This document shows positions 47,861 to 56,705 of a stretch of 64,000 bases of DNA, piece by piece. Origin of the DNA: Candidatus Poribacteria bacterium (GTDB taxonomy: Bacteria > Poribacteria > WGA-4E > WGA-3G); contig PYJD01000016.1 in NCBI GenBank assembly GCA_003635315.1, forward strand, positions 1-64,000. Reading direction: 5' to 3'. The notes beneath the pieces were generated by a model, which worked only from the letters and a program-made list of their open reading frames with translations, did no database searches and had not been told where the DNA came from. The position numbers were made by a program, and so were the translations under genes. The first letter of the stretch is position 1. Each line of letters opens with the position of its first letter.

Positions 47861-48241
47861 ATGGTAGAAAATAGACGACAGGATCGTGTATCCGCGCTTA
47901 TTCAGAGAGAATTGAGCGAAGTAATTCAACGTGTACTTAAAGATCCACGTATTGCATTTTGCACTGTAACCCATGCGGAAGTATCCTCTGATCTAAAATA
48001 TGTTGATGTGAAAGTGAGCGTCATAGGATCTCCAGAACAAAGAGAAGAAACTATAACTGGACTAAAAAGTGCTGCAGGTTTTTTGAGACGAGAGATAAGT
48101 CGTCGATTAGCACTCAGGTACTCACCTGAACTCCGGTTCGGATTAGACGATTCAGTTGACCATCTGATGAAGATAGATAGTCTTCTCAAACAGATTGAAA
48201 CAGACGATGACTTACCTGAAGATTCAATACACGACATTTAG
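47861..48241 (+). CDS. rbfA: Ribosome-binding factor A
   Basis: 126 residues with the KH-type RbfA fold: RVSALIQRELSEVIQR at the N-terminus, VSSDLKYVDVKVSV in the middle and the RYSPELRFGLDDS C-terminal signature. It helps 16S rRNA 5' processing and 30S assembly at low temperature. It follows ylxP and lies six bases before nrnA. Confidence 0.95.
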   Translation: MVENRRQDRVSALIQRELSEVIQRVLKDPRIAFCTVTHAEVSSDLKYVDVKVSVIGSPEQREETITGLKSAAGFLRREISRRLALRYSPELRFGLDDSVDHLMKIDSLLKQIETDDDLPEDSIHDI

Positions 48242-48246
48242 ACTCG

Positions 48247-49224
48247 ATGGATAGTTTTCGCTCCGTCCTTACCATTATTGAGCAACATCAATCATTTGCT
48301 ATTTCAACACATGTGAATCCAGATGGTGATGCAATTGGCTCTGAATTAGCTCTATTCCTGATTCTTAAGAAATTAGGGAAAACTGTACGTATTTTTAATA
48401 CAGATGTTGTTCCAGATAAATATCAGTTTCTCCCTAAATGGGAGACAATTGAAAATGCCGAAGCTTCTGTAGCATTTAGACCAGAAATCTTAGTCGTTGT
48501 GGATGCCAGTTCACGTGAACGGATTGGACCGTTTCTCAGTAAATGTCTTATACCAACACATGCAGTTGTAAATATTGATCACCACCAAACCGCAGAAGAA
48601 TTCGGAGATTACAATATCATCATCCCTTCTGCCTCATCCACAGCTGAAATCATCTATAATCTAATTGAATCTGCAAACTATGAGATTGATGAAGCCTGTG
48701 CACTATGTCTGTATACAGGTTTAATGTTTGATACTGGATGTTTTCGTTATAGTAATGCAGACGCTGATACACATAGGATCGCAGCAAATTTAATAGATAT
48801 TGGCAACTTTGCTCCTGATGAGATCTATCGTAATGTTTATGAGCATGTCTCTCTGGGGAAAATCCGTTTATTGGGACAAACATTGAGGACGTTGGAACTA
48901 ACTCCTGATGGTAAAATCGCTTGGGTTTTGGTAACCCAGAAAATGTTTAAAGACACTAAAACAACCTTTGATGATGTGGAAGGATTTGTTAACCAGATTC
49001 AAGCAATTGAGAGTGTTGAAGTAGCAATTTGTGTGTGTGAATTGCCTGATGGAAACTCAAAAATAAGTTTACGCAGTGAAGGTAGTGTGGACGTTGCTAA
49101 ATTAGCAGCTGAATTCGATGGGGGAGGACACGAACGTGCGTCTGGGTGTAGAATCAACCTACCTTATACATCTGCAATTGCCACCCTTGTGGAAAGTGCA
49201 AAACGGCGAATAAAAACTATATAA
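48247..49224 (+). CDS. nrnA: DHH-family oligoribonuclease / pAp phosphatase
   Basis: 325 residues. DHH motifs: HVNPDGDAIGSELAL (about residues 18-32), VVDASSRERIG, NIDHHQT (the DHH triad) and the MFDTGCFRYSN region. The DHHA1 C-terminal domain ends with FDGGGHERASGCR. It degrades nano-RNA and 3'-phosphoadenosine-5'-phosphate. Placement after rbfA is standard for this operon. Confidence 0.93.
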   Translation: MDSFRSVLTIIEQHQSFAISTHVNPDGDAIGSELALFLILKKLGKTVRIFNTDVVPDKYQFLPKWETIENAEASVAFRPEILVVVDASSRERIGPFLSKCLIPTHAVVNIDHHQTAEEFGDYNIIIPSASSTAEIIYNLIESANYEIDEACALCLYTGLMFDTGCFRYSNADADTHRIAANLIDIGNFAPDEIYRNVYEHVSLGKIRLLGQTLRTLELTPDGKIAWVLVTQKMFKDTKTTFDDVEGFVNQIQAIESVEVAICVCELPDGNSKISLRSEGSVDVAKLAAEFDGGGHERASGCRINLPYTSAIATLVESAKRRIKTI

Positions 49225-49429
49225 AGGACAGTTTATACATTACCTATTAAGTTTACTTAAGATGAGCAGTTCAATTGTAATGGATACATCCACAGATAGA
49301 TTCCAATTGCAAAAGCAAGGTTAACTGTTCTACACATTTATAGATATTCAAAGTTTAAAATACCACCTTTTTCAGAAGTCCTACCAAGTTCTAAAGAACT
49401 AATATAACAAGAACTTGCGGAGGTATTGA

Positions 49430-50374
49430 ATGCAATCATTCTATAATTTAGAAGCCATACCAGAATTATCTCAAAATTCTGTTGTTACTTTTGGGGTATT
49501 CGATGGATTACATATTGGACACCAAGATGTTCTTGATAAAGTTTGTTCGATTGCAGATGCTGAAAAACTGACCAGTATTCTCTTTGGATTCTATCCACAC
49601 CCATTATCATATCTTGCTCCAGAGAAATGTCCACCTGTTCTAATGTGCTTACCTAAACGGATTGAGATTTTACAGCATCTTGGAATTGATACAACTATCT
49701 TCATAAACTTCGACGAAAGTATTGCTTCAATGACACCAGACACCTTTGTTAACACGATTCTTCTTGATATGTGTTGTGCAAAACACGTCGTTGTCGGTTA
49801 TGCATGTCAGTTTGGAAAAGACAGACAAGGAAACGCGGGTTTGTTAGAAACCATCGGTAAGCAATCCGGATTTGATGTTTCAGTAGTACCACCAACACAG
49901 CTGAATGGATTACCCGTACATAGTACACGTATACGACAATCTATAGCACGAGGTGATCTTGGTTTAGCATCACAACTATTAGGTAGGGTTTATTCTGTTA
50001 GTGGAACTATTGTTCAAGGAGATGGACGTGGTAAACAGTTAGGATTTCCAACAGCGAATATTGATACAGGTGAACAACTATGTCCCCCAAATGGAGTGTA
50101 TGCTATTCAAGCAAAATTAGAGGAACACTGGTTGAATGGAGTTGTGAATATAGGGATTCGACCAACCTTCAATGGAACTGAATTTCAGGTTGAAAGTCAC
50201 TTATTTGACTTTGACGAGATTGTATATGGGGAGACACTTGAGATATTTTTCATCGAAAAAATACGGAGCGAACGTAAATTCTCAACAATACACGCCTTAA
50301 GACAACAGATAAATAGGGATATCGTTGCTGCAAATGAGATCCTGGACCACCAATCCCAAGTGATAACGAAATAA
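49430..50374 (+). CDS. ribF: Bifunctional riboflavin kinase / FMN adenylyltransferase
   Basis: 314 residues with an AACTTGCGGAGG ribosome region. The N-terminal FAD synthetase domain shows VVTFGVFDGLHIGHQDVL (residues about 17-34) and STRIRQSIARGD. The C-terminal flavokinase domain (about 185-305) shows GRGKQLGFPTANID and GVVNIGIRPTF. It makes FMN and FAD from riboflavin. In many bacteria truB lies between nrnA and ribF; here the gap is only 205 bases with no ORF. Confidence 0.95.
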   Translation: MQSFYNLEAIPELSQNSVVTFGVFDGLHIGHQDVLDKVCSIADAEKLTSILFGFYPHPLSYLAPEKCPPVLMCLPKRIEILQHLGIDTTIFINFDESIASMTPDTFVNTILLDMCCAKHVVVGYACQFGKDRQGNAGLLETIGKQSGFDVSVVPPTQLNGLPVHSTRIRQSIARGDLGLASQLLGRVYSVSGTIVQGDGRGKQLGFPTANIDTGEQLCPPNGVYAIQAKLEEHWLNGVVNIGIRPTFNGTEFQVESHLFDFDEIVYGETLEIFFIEKIRSERKFSTIHALRQQINRDIVAANEILDHQSQVITK

Positions 50375-50456
50375 AATCCCGTCTTTATTTTTCTTCCTAT
50401 AGTTTGACTTTTCATTCGTGTAATTAAGACAATCTTAGAGAATTTACCTTTGGCTG

Positions 50457-51092
50457 TTATATCCGATTTCCTGTCCATAGAACACCTCTATGAATTACCT
50501 CTTGAAATGTTGGATTCTCAAGTACTTCCATATCATGACCTAAAGCAAAATAAAAGACTCTCCCTTTACCATATATATGATAAAAAGCCATCACATGGGT
50601 CTCGTCCTTTGTATGGTCATAGGCAGACATGAGATGGTTTGAATCATCTGGATCGTGTTTTAAATAATAGAGTTCATCCTTAACATTGAAGTCTGTTAAT
50701 CCAACTGTAATGGGATGAGTAGATTCAGTCACCTTAACTGTAAAATCCATATATGGACTATGTCCGTTGAAGAATCCGTTGAGCATACCATGATATCCGT
50801 CTGCCTCTCTAAAAGATGCGGCTGCAGTATGCAGTCCAAAGAATCCGCCACCAGATTCTATATATTTAAGTAATCCTGACTCTTGTTCGTTTGTTAGTTC
50901 ACCAACGTCGGTATAAAAAAGTATAGATTGGTAGTATTTTATTCCATTGCAGAGAATATCATAATCTTGTGAGAAATCAGCAACTACATTCTCTGTTCTA
51001 TTTAGCACTTCAGTTATGAACTGTCCATTCCCATCATGATCATGATAGATCCCTTCAGTCCCTACAAAAACAAGTGATTTGAGCTTATCCAT
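50457..51092 (-). CDS. ThuA-domain protein
   Basis: 211 residues of the trehalose-utilisation (ThuA, GATase-like) family: ILFYTDVGELTNEQESGLLKYIESGGGFFGLH followed by TAAASF, then GHSPYMDFTVKV, HPITVGLTDF, DELYYLK and FYFALGHDMEVL. The fold resembles class I amidotransferases, but the nucleophile Cys is replaced by Gly/Leu-His, as usual in ThuA. Genes of this family lie in sugar catabolic clusters, and the next gene is a polyol-type dehydrogenase, supporting that role. It is convergent with ribF. Confidence 0.9.
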   Translation of the reverse strand: MDKLKSLVFVGTEGIYHDHDGNGQFITEVLNRTENVVADFSQDYDILCNGIKYYQSILFYTDVGELTNEQESGLLKYIESGGGFFGLHTAAASFREADGYHGMLNGFFNGHSPYMDFTVKVTESTHPITVGLTDFNVKDELYYLKHDPDDSNHLMSAYDHTKDETHVMAFYHIYGKGRVFYFALGHDMEVLENPTFQEVIHRGVLWTGNRI

Positions 51093-51107
51093 ATGTAACT
51101 CCTATTT

Positions 51108-52136
51108 TCATTTGGGAAAAACAAGTACTTTCACTGAACCGTGTTCATCCCGACCTGCTGCCACAGCGAAAGCTTGGTTAATTTCATCTAAATTGAATCT
51201 GTGTGTGACAAGAGGATTTGGATCCAGTTTTCCAGCTGCAAGAAGATCAATAGCAATTTGAAATTCTGTTCTGCCACCATGTCTGCCATAACAGAAGGAC
51301 CAAATCACAGTTAATTCTCGACTTCGGGCAAACCGTTCGGAAAATGTAAGTGGTGAGCGATGTCCACCAACCATACAAACACGACCACGTTTTGTTGCTA
51401 TCTCCGTAGCTTGTTCTAAAGTATTTGCATCTCCACCAACTGCTTCAAAGACGACATCTGCACCACGTCCGCCACTCCACTCCATGACTGCTTCAACAGC
51501 ATTTGTTTTGTCTACATTTATAGGGACAGCCCCCACTGCTTCATTGGCGATAGACAGAGGGTTATTTGGTTTTCCTAACATGACGATAGATGATGCGCCA
51601 GCAGTATCAGCTACTTGAGCAATTGTCAAACCAACTGGACCGCTTCCAATAATTGCGACACGATCTCCAGGAGATACCATTGCCCTGTTAACAGCATGAA
51701 CAGCAACAGCATAAACCTCTGCCAACGCTCCACCTTCAAGAGATACAGAGTCAGGTAGGGAATAAACATTTGTAGTCTTAGTTACCATATATTCTGCGAA
51801 ACCCCCTCCGGCATGACGAAGATTTGCACAAATATTATAGTACCCGTTATAGCATTCTGGACAATTATTGCATGGTGAAATAGGTTCAACGGCAACCCGT
51901 TCTCCGGATTTATAATCAACTACATCTTTACCAATGTCAATAATATGACCTGCCAATTCGTGTCCACCGATCCGGGGTGATTGTGGTTTTTCTGGTTGAT
52001 GATGATATCCGTGAAGATCACTTCCACAAATCCCCGCTGCATCTACTTTCACCAATACTTGTTCATTCCCAGGTATTGGGTCAGGTACAGTTTCAACTCG
52101 AATATCTTTTCCACCATAAAATTGTGCAGCTTTCAT
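51108..52136 (-). CDS. Zinc-dependent medium-chain alcohol/polyol dehydrogenase
   Basis: The start is set at the ATG at 52136 (MKAAQFYGGKDIRVE), which has a GGAG site; a frame 13 codons longer has no family match. About 342 residues. Catalytic zinc site CGSDLHGYH with GGHELAG, structural zinc loop with CNNCPECYNGYYNIC, and Rossmann motif IGSGPVGLTIAQ. It resembles threonine/sorbitol/galactitol dehydrogenases; the substrate is undetermined. It is 15 bases upstream of ThuA, in one transcription unit. Confidence 0.9.
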   Translation of the reverse strand: MKAAQFYGGKDIRVETVPDPIPGNEQVLVKVDAAGICGSDLHGYHHQPEKPQSPRIGGHELAGHIIDIGKDVVDYKSGERVAVEPISPCNNCPECYNGYYNICANLRHAGGGFAEYMVTKTTNVYSLPDSVSLEGGALAEVYAVAVHAVNRAMVSPGDRVAIIGSGPVGLTIAQVADTAGASSIVMLGKPNNPLSIANEAVGAVPINVDKTNAVEAVMEWSGGRGADVVFEAVGGDANTLEQATEIATKRGRVCMVGGHRSPLTFSERFARSRELTVIWSFCYGRHGGRTEFQIAIDLLAAGKLDPNPLVTHRFNLDEINQAFAVAAGRDEHGSVKVLVFPK

Positions 52137-52306
52137 TATCATCTCCACTATATAATTGGAATTTAAAAATAACACAACCAGTAGGACATGTCAATTGGTA
52201 TTGATGATAGAAATTTCTACTTAAGAGAAATGTCACTCAGAAATGATATATCCCTAAACATAGAATACAGAAATAGTATCAATGGTGAACAAGAATATAC
52301 ACTTAA

Positions 52307-52909
52307 TTACTGATTTGCTTTTATATACTTCCACCCATCAACAAATACAGGAAATCCTCGGATTAGACAAACAGCAACTGTGGCATAGGCAAATATTACC
52401 GTTACATGGGTAAATGTAGGAAGTATATATGTATTAGGATGATACTGTGTAAGAAAAGATAATGTGGGTAGGAGAACAAAAGTAAGTAATTTTATGCCAC
52501 CATAAAATCCGCGTGAGAATCTTGAACTTGTCAAAGCGCGTGTCCAGGGAATAGTCATCATTTCAAAAGGCGTTTTGTTATCTTGCATCGCCATACTTCT
52601 GACACTATCAGTCAGTAATCCGCGTGTAATCACTATCATTGGCAACCAATATGGAATTATATTACTAACTACAGAAAAATAAATCCAGAATACAATTTCA
52701 ACTATCCTGTCTGCTGCGATATCAAAGACAGCACCAAATGCAGATGTTTCGTTACGTTTACGGGCAACTATACCATCTACAGAATCAAGATAGAAAATAA
52801 TAATGATTGTTACAATACAGACGATATCAATGTAAGGATGTTGATTGAAAACTGCGATGACAACGAACGTAATCATAAGACGGAATAGTGTAATAGCGTT
52901 TGCTGCCAT
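52307..52909 (-). CDS. CDP-alcohol phosphatidyltransferase
   Basis: 200 residues with five or six membrane helices. The complete catalytic motif, D-x2-D-G-x2-A-R-x8-G-x3-D-x3-D, is present: Asp42, Asp45, Gly46, Ala49, Arg50, Gly59, Asp63, Asp67 (LDSVDGIVARKR...). The enzyme joins a CDP-activated lipid to an alcohol such as glycerol-phosphate, inositol-phosphate or serine. The sequence does not settle which. It is an integral inner-membrane protein and appears to stand alone. Confidence 0.9.
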   Translation of the reverse strand: MAANAITLFRLMITFVVIAVFNQHPYIDIVCIVTIIIIFYLDSVDGIVARKRNETSAFGAVFDIAADRIVEIVFWIYFSVVSNIIPYWLPMIVITRGLLTDSVRSMAMQDNKTPFEMMTIPWTRALTSSRFSRGFYGGIKLLTFVLLPTLSFLTQYHPNTYILPTFTHVTVIFAYATVAVCLIRGFPVFVDGWKYIKANQ

Positions 52910-53172
52910 GATATTATCTCCGATTCAATTTCAATACTAAAATTAGTGATAACATTAGATTCTATTCATGCTCAGAAGATAAGAATACTGGTGAAAGTAA
53001 TAGGGAAAAATAAACATAATCCCTTATCATTAGAAATTGTAACAGATTAATTATTGAATAGCAAGGTCATTAACCATTAATGATAACGCATAATTCGGTT
53101 ATGGAAATTTCTTGATTGCAAAGTTTATTTAGGATAGAATCTATTGGATAATTTATTATTGAGGAGATGATA

Positions 53173-54243
53173 ATGCGAACAGTCAAATTAGGTTTAATTG
53201 GTGCTGGTGGTATTTCAGGAGCACATTGTAGGACACTTGCTGAGATCGAAGGTGCAGAAATTATTGCAGTATCGGATTTAGTTCCTGCAAATTTAGAGAG
53301 AGCTAAGGAAACTTGGAATATTAAACACACATTTGAAGATTATAATGAAATGCTGAAAATGGACGAGATTGAGGCAGTGTATGTGTGCACCCCCACAGGC
53401 GTCCATGCAGCCCCAACAGTTGCCTCATTAAATGCTGGTAAGCACGTGTTCTGTGAAAAACCGATGGAAGCCACACTTGAGGGAGCGGAAGCCATGTGGC
53501 GTGCATCAGTCGAAAACGATAGAATCCTGATGATTGGTTTAAAACTTCGCTATTCACCACAAGTAATCAAAGCAAAAGAGATAGTGGATGCAGGAACTCT
53601 TGGTGATATCTATTATGCGGAAACGGTCGCAGATCGTCGACGGGGTAATCCCGGTGGAAGTTTTATTCGTAAGGCAACAGCCGGACTGGGTGCTTCAGCA
53701 GATATTGGTGTTTATGCACTGGATACTGCTCTCTATTTAATGGGACATCCTAAACCTGTAGCAGTGTCAGGAATTACCTCAAACTACCTAAGTCTCCATA
53801 ACACTTGGAATGAATCGCTCAAAGAAACTGAAGTAGAAGATTTTGGAGTGGGATGGGTTGTCTTTGATAACGGTGCACGCTTAGTATTCAAGACATGTTG
53901 GTGTATGAATATGGATTCTTTGGGTGGCACGATTTTTCTCGGTAAAAAAGCCGGATTACGAATTGGGATTGGTGAAGTCCGTGGTCCACAAGATGGTGTT
54001 CGTGTTTACGGTGATAAAGATGGTGAAATCCATGATGAAACTTACACAGAGTTTGAATCGGTAAGTGTATTCCACGAAGAGGATAGTGCATTTATTGATG
54101 CTGTAAGAAAAGGCAAACCCTCACCAATTGATCCTTATGAGATTATGTTGACAAACGTAATTATACAAGGTGTAATTGATTCTTCTGAAGCAGGTGGCCG
54201 TGAAGTAGCAGTGACAGTACCGACACTGCAGTTAATTACCTAA
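53173..54243 (+). CDS. Gfo/Idh/MocA family oxidoreductase
   Basis: The start is taken at the ATG at 53173 (MRTVKLGLIGAGGIS), six bases after GGAG; ATG 53167 is too close. 356 residues. N-terminal Rossmann fold with GLIGAGGISGAHC, DLVPANLERA and CTPTGVHAAP, then CEKPMEATLEGAEAM, which holds the EKP Lys. The C-terminal substrate-binding domain includes DIGVYALDTALYLMG, with its Asp and Tyr. It oxidises or reduces a sugar or cyclitol using NAD(P). It lies just upstream of a sulfatase-PhyH-sulfatase row. Confidence 0.92.
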   Translation: MRTVKLGLIGAGGISGAHCRTLAEIEGAEIIAVSDLVPANLERAKETWNIKHTFEDYNEMLKMDEIEAVYVCTPTGVHAAPTVASLNAGKHVFCEKPMEATLEGAEAMWRASVENDRILMIGLKLRYSPQVIKAKEIVDAGTLGDIYYAETVADRRRGNPGGSFIRKATAGLGASADIGVYALDTALYLMGHPKPVAVSGITSNYLSLHNTWNESLKETEVEDFGVGWVVFDNGARLVFKTCWCMNMDSLGGTIFLGKKAGLRIGIGEVRGPQDGVRVYGDKDGEIHDETYTEFESVSVFHEEDSAFIDAVRKGKPSPIDPYEIMLTNVIIQGVIDSSEAGGREVAVTVPTLQLIT

Positions 54244-54305
54244 ACTTATCTATATCGGTTTTATGCAGAGAGAAGATAATTAGAATACTACCCACTTGAT
54301 ATTCC

Positions 54306-55778
54306 ATGAATAAACAAAACCATCCAAACATAGTTTTCATTATGGCAGACGATATGGGTTATGGTGACGTAGGATGTTATAACCCAGACTCGAAAATACC
54401 TACCCCTAATATGGATCAACTTGCTCAAGAGGGGATTCGATGTACTGACGCACATTCCCCATCTGCAGTCTGTACACCTACACGGTATGGAGTTCTGACG
54501 GGCAGATACTGTTGGCGAAGTCGATTAAAACGGGGCGTACTTTACGGATACGAACCCCCATTAATCGAACCAGATCGTTTGACAGTTGCTAATCTACTCA
54601 GAGATGTAGGATACAATACAGCATGTGTAGGCAAATGGCATTTAGGTCTTGGTTTCTCTACTAAAGCTGGGTATGATTTTGATTTCAATGCTCCTTTACC
54701 ATGGTCTAATGCAGGTCGTGAGTTAGAAGAAAATATTGACTTTTCAGCACCATTGACTGGTGGACCAATTGACCTTGGATTTGACTATTTTTATGGTAAT
54801 TCAGGATGTCCAACTTGCCAACCACCTTATGGCTTCATTGAAGATGATCGTTTTGTTAAGATTCCAAACCACTACCATGAAGTTCCAGAATTTACCAGTC
54901 GTCCGGGTATGATGACTGCAGATTGGGAGCATAAAGATGCAGACCCGATTATCGCGGCAAAGGCAGTAGAGTATATTGAGAAACATACTGAATCAGAAGA
55001 TCCATTTTTCCTATATTTATCCCCATCTGCCCCGCATGAGCCTTGTACGGAAGAGGTAGTTCCAGAATTTGCACGGGGTCAGAGTGATGCTGGACCTCGC
55101 GGTGATCTTGTCTGGTTAGTTGACTGGATGGTAGGTGAAGTGATGAAGGCTTTGGATAGGACTAACAAAACAGAAAACACATTGATCTTTGTCACAAGTG
55201 ATAACGGTGCATTACCAGGTGATCGAATTCAAGGAGACAATAGTCCTATGCCATATCATCTATATAATCACAAATCCTGCGGAGATTGGCGTGGCTATAA
55301 AGCGCATATATGGGAAGGAGGACATCGTGAACCGTTGATAGCAAGATGGCCAGGAGTTATTAGAGCAAATACTGAAACTGATGCGTTAATTTGCCTAACC
55401 GACCTTATGGCAACTTGTGCAGCAATAGTCGGGACAGATGTCCCAAACGATGCTGGACAGGATAGTTGTAATATCCTTCCCAATTTACTTGGTGAACAAC
55501 CTGAAGAGTCTATCCGTCAGGCAATTGTTCATCATTCAAGTAATGGTGTGTTTTCTATAAGACATAATGCGTGGAAAATGATTCTGGAAACACAAGGATC
55601 GGGAGGATGGCCTCCACCACGAGGTGAAGGACCAAAACCGGGAACTTCTGGACAGTTGTACCATATATTTGATGACCCTGGGGAAACAGATAATCTGTGG
55701 GAAAAACATCCTTCCGTAGTAAAAGAATTGACATCATTACTTAGAAAGTTTGAACAACAAGGACACAGCAGACTATAA
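54306..55778 (+). CDS. Cys-type sulfatase (CTPTR motif)
   Basis: 490 residues, type I sulfatase. Metal ligands in NIVFIMADDMGYGD (residues 8-21); formylglycine motif CTPTR (Cys56-Arg60), with Thr where most have Ser, a known tolerated variant. GKWHLGLG in mid-protein, then VTSDNG (about 300) and the YKAHIWEGGHREPLI region. It probably removes sulfate from a polysaccharide or mucopolysaccharide. No signal peptide is evident. It is followed after 12 bases by a PhyH gene. Confidence 0.92.
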   Translation: MNKQNHPNIVFIMADDMGYGDVGCYNPDSKIPTPNMDQLAQEGIRCTDAHSPSAVCTPTRYGVLTGRYCWRSRLKRGVLYGYEPPLIEPDRLTVANLLRDVGYNTACVGKWHLGLGFSTKAGYDFDFNAPLPWSNAGRELEENIDFSAPLTGGPIDLGFDYFYGNSGCPTCQPPYGFIEDDRFVKIPNHYHEVPEFTSRPGMMTADWEHKDADPIIAAKAVEYIEKHTESEDPFFLYLSPSAPHEPCTEEVVPEFARGQSDAGPRGDLVWLVDWMVGEVMKALDRTNKTENTLIFVTSDNGALPGDRIQGDNSPMPYHLYNHKSCGDWRGYKAHIWEGGHREPLIARWPGVIRANTETDALICLTDLMATCAAIVGTDVPNDAGQDSCNILPNLLGEQPEESIRQAIVHHSSNGVFSIRHNAWKMILETQGSGGWPPPRGEGPKPGTSGQLYHIFDDPGETDNLWEKHPSVVKELTSLLRKFEQQGHSRL

Positions 55779-55790
55779 GGATATCTTAAA

Positions 55791-56621
55791 ATGGTTAATA
55801 CCGAATCACTGTTCCGTATATCTGAACCCTCTACTGAAGATCTTAATTCATTTCATAATGATGGATATATTGCATATCCAGATGTATTTACAGACGATGG
55901 CAGAGAAGGATTAATTGAAGAGATTACACATCAGTTTGAACCGACACGTGAGTATATTGAATCATTGAATAATGGAGAACACCCAGAACGATCTTATTTT
56001 ATTCGTCCCTGGAATGAACGTAGGGAATATAGCGATCGACTGATTGATGATCCATTTATTACTACATTACTGAGTGCTACTATTGACAATGCATATCACT
56101 TTTGCCATTCTGCCTTAAACATAGCACCCCGCGGAATTGGACCGATTGGATACCATCAGGACCATCACCATTGGAAACACGAGAATCCAGTCAACCATGC
56201 CGAACGTGATAACTACTATATACAGATACTATATTACCCTAATGGATTTAGCAGAGGTGATAGGAACCTTAAGGTGATAGCGGGAAGTCACCGAGTCGCG
56301 CCAACACAGGAAGCCACCCCTGAACGGATGCTTGCTGGTGAGTTTGACGAGGAGGCGGGTTGCAAATTGGAAGAAAGACGACTGGACTTACCACCCGGTA
56401 GTATGGTCTATATTAACGCACGTATCTTTCATGCAGTAGAATCCAAACCAATTGATTCCTCCCAACTATTTCGTATCTTCGTCATAGATATTTTTAAGGA
56501 AATAGGACCTCCACATCGTTATACCCAAGAAATTCCTACCGAATGGATAGAAAATGCCACACCAGAACGTAAGAAATTATTTGATAGGGAAGGTTATACG
56601 GAAGGGTGCTGGACTCCATAA
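55791..56621 (+). CDS. PhyH-family oxygenase between two sulfatases
   Basis: 276 residues. First ligands His122 and Asp124 (YHQDHHHWKH), followed by a His-rich stretch. NLKVIAGSHRVAP is the usual turn (about 163-175). The distal His is in ARIFHAVESK (about residue 206) with Arg in SSQLFRIFVID. It is 12 bases after one sulfatase and 85 before the next, so the three are probably one operon. The substrate may be the same carbohydrate or lipid; this is inferred from position only. Confidence 0.87.
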   Translation: MVNTESLFRISEPSTEDLNSFHNDGYIAYPDVFTDDGREGLIEEITHQFEPTREYIESLNNGEHPERSYFIRPWNERREYSDRLIDDPFITTLLSATIDNAYHFCHSALNIAPRGIGPIGYHQDHHHWKHENPVNHAERDNYYIQILYYPNGFSRGDRNLKVIAGSHRVAPTQEATPERMLAGEFDEEAGCKLEERRLDLPPGSMVYINARIFHAVESKPIDSSQLFRIFVIDIFKEIGPPHRYTQEIPTEWIENATPERKKLFDREGYTEGCWTP

Positions 56622-56705
56622 TAGAGTTGAGAATTCTTGTAAAATATATCCATTCAGTGTCATCCCTAAATACAGGGAACTTTGTGAAAAAAGTAAGGAA
56701 TATAC

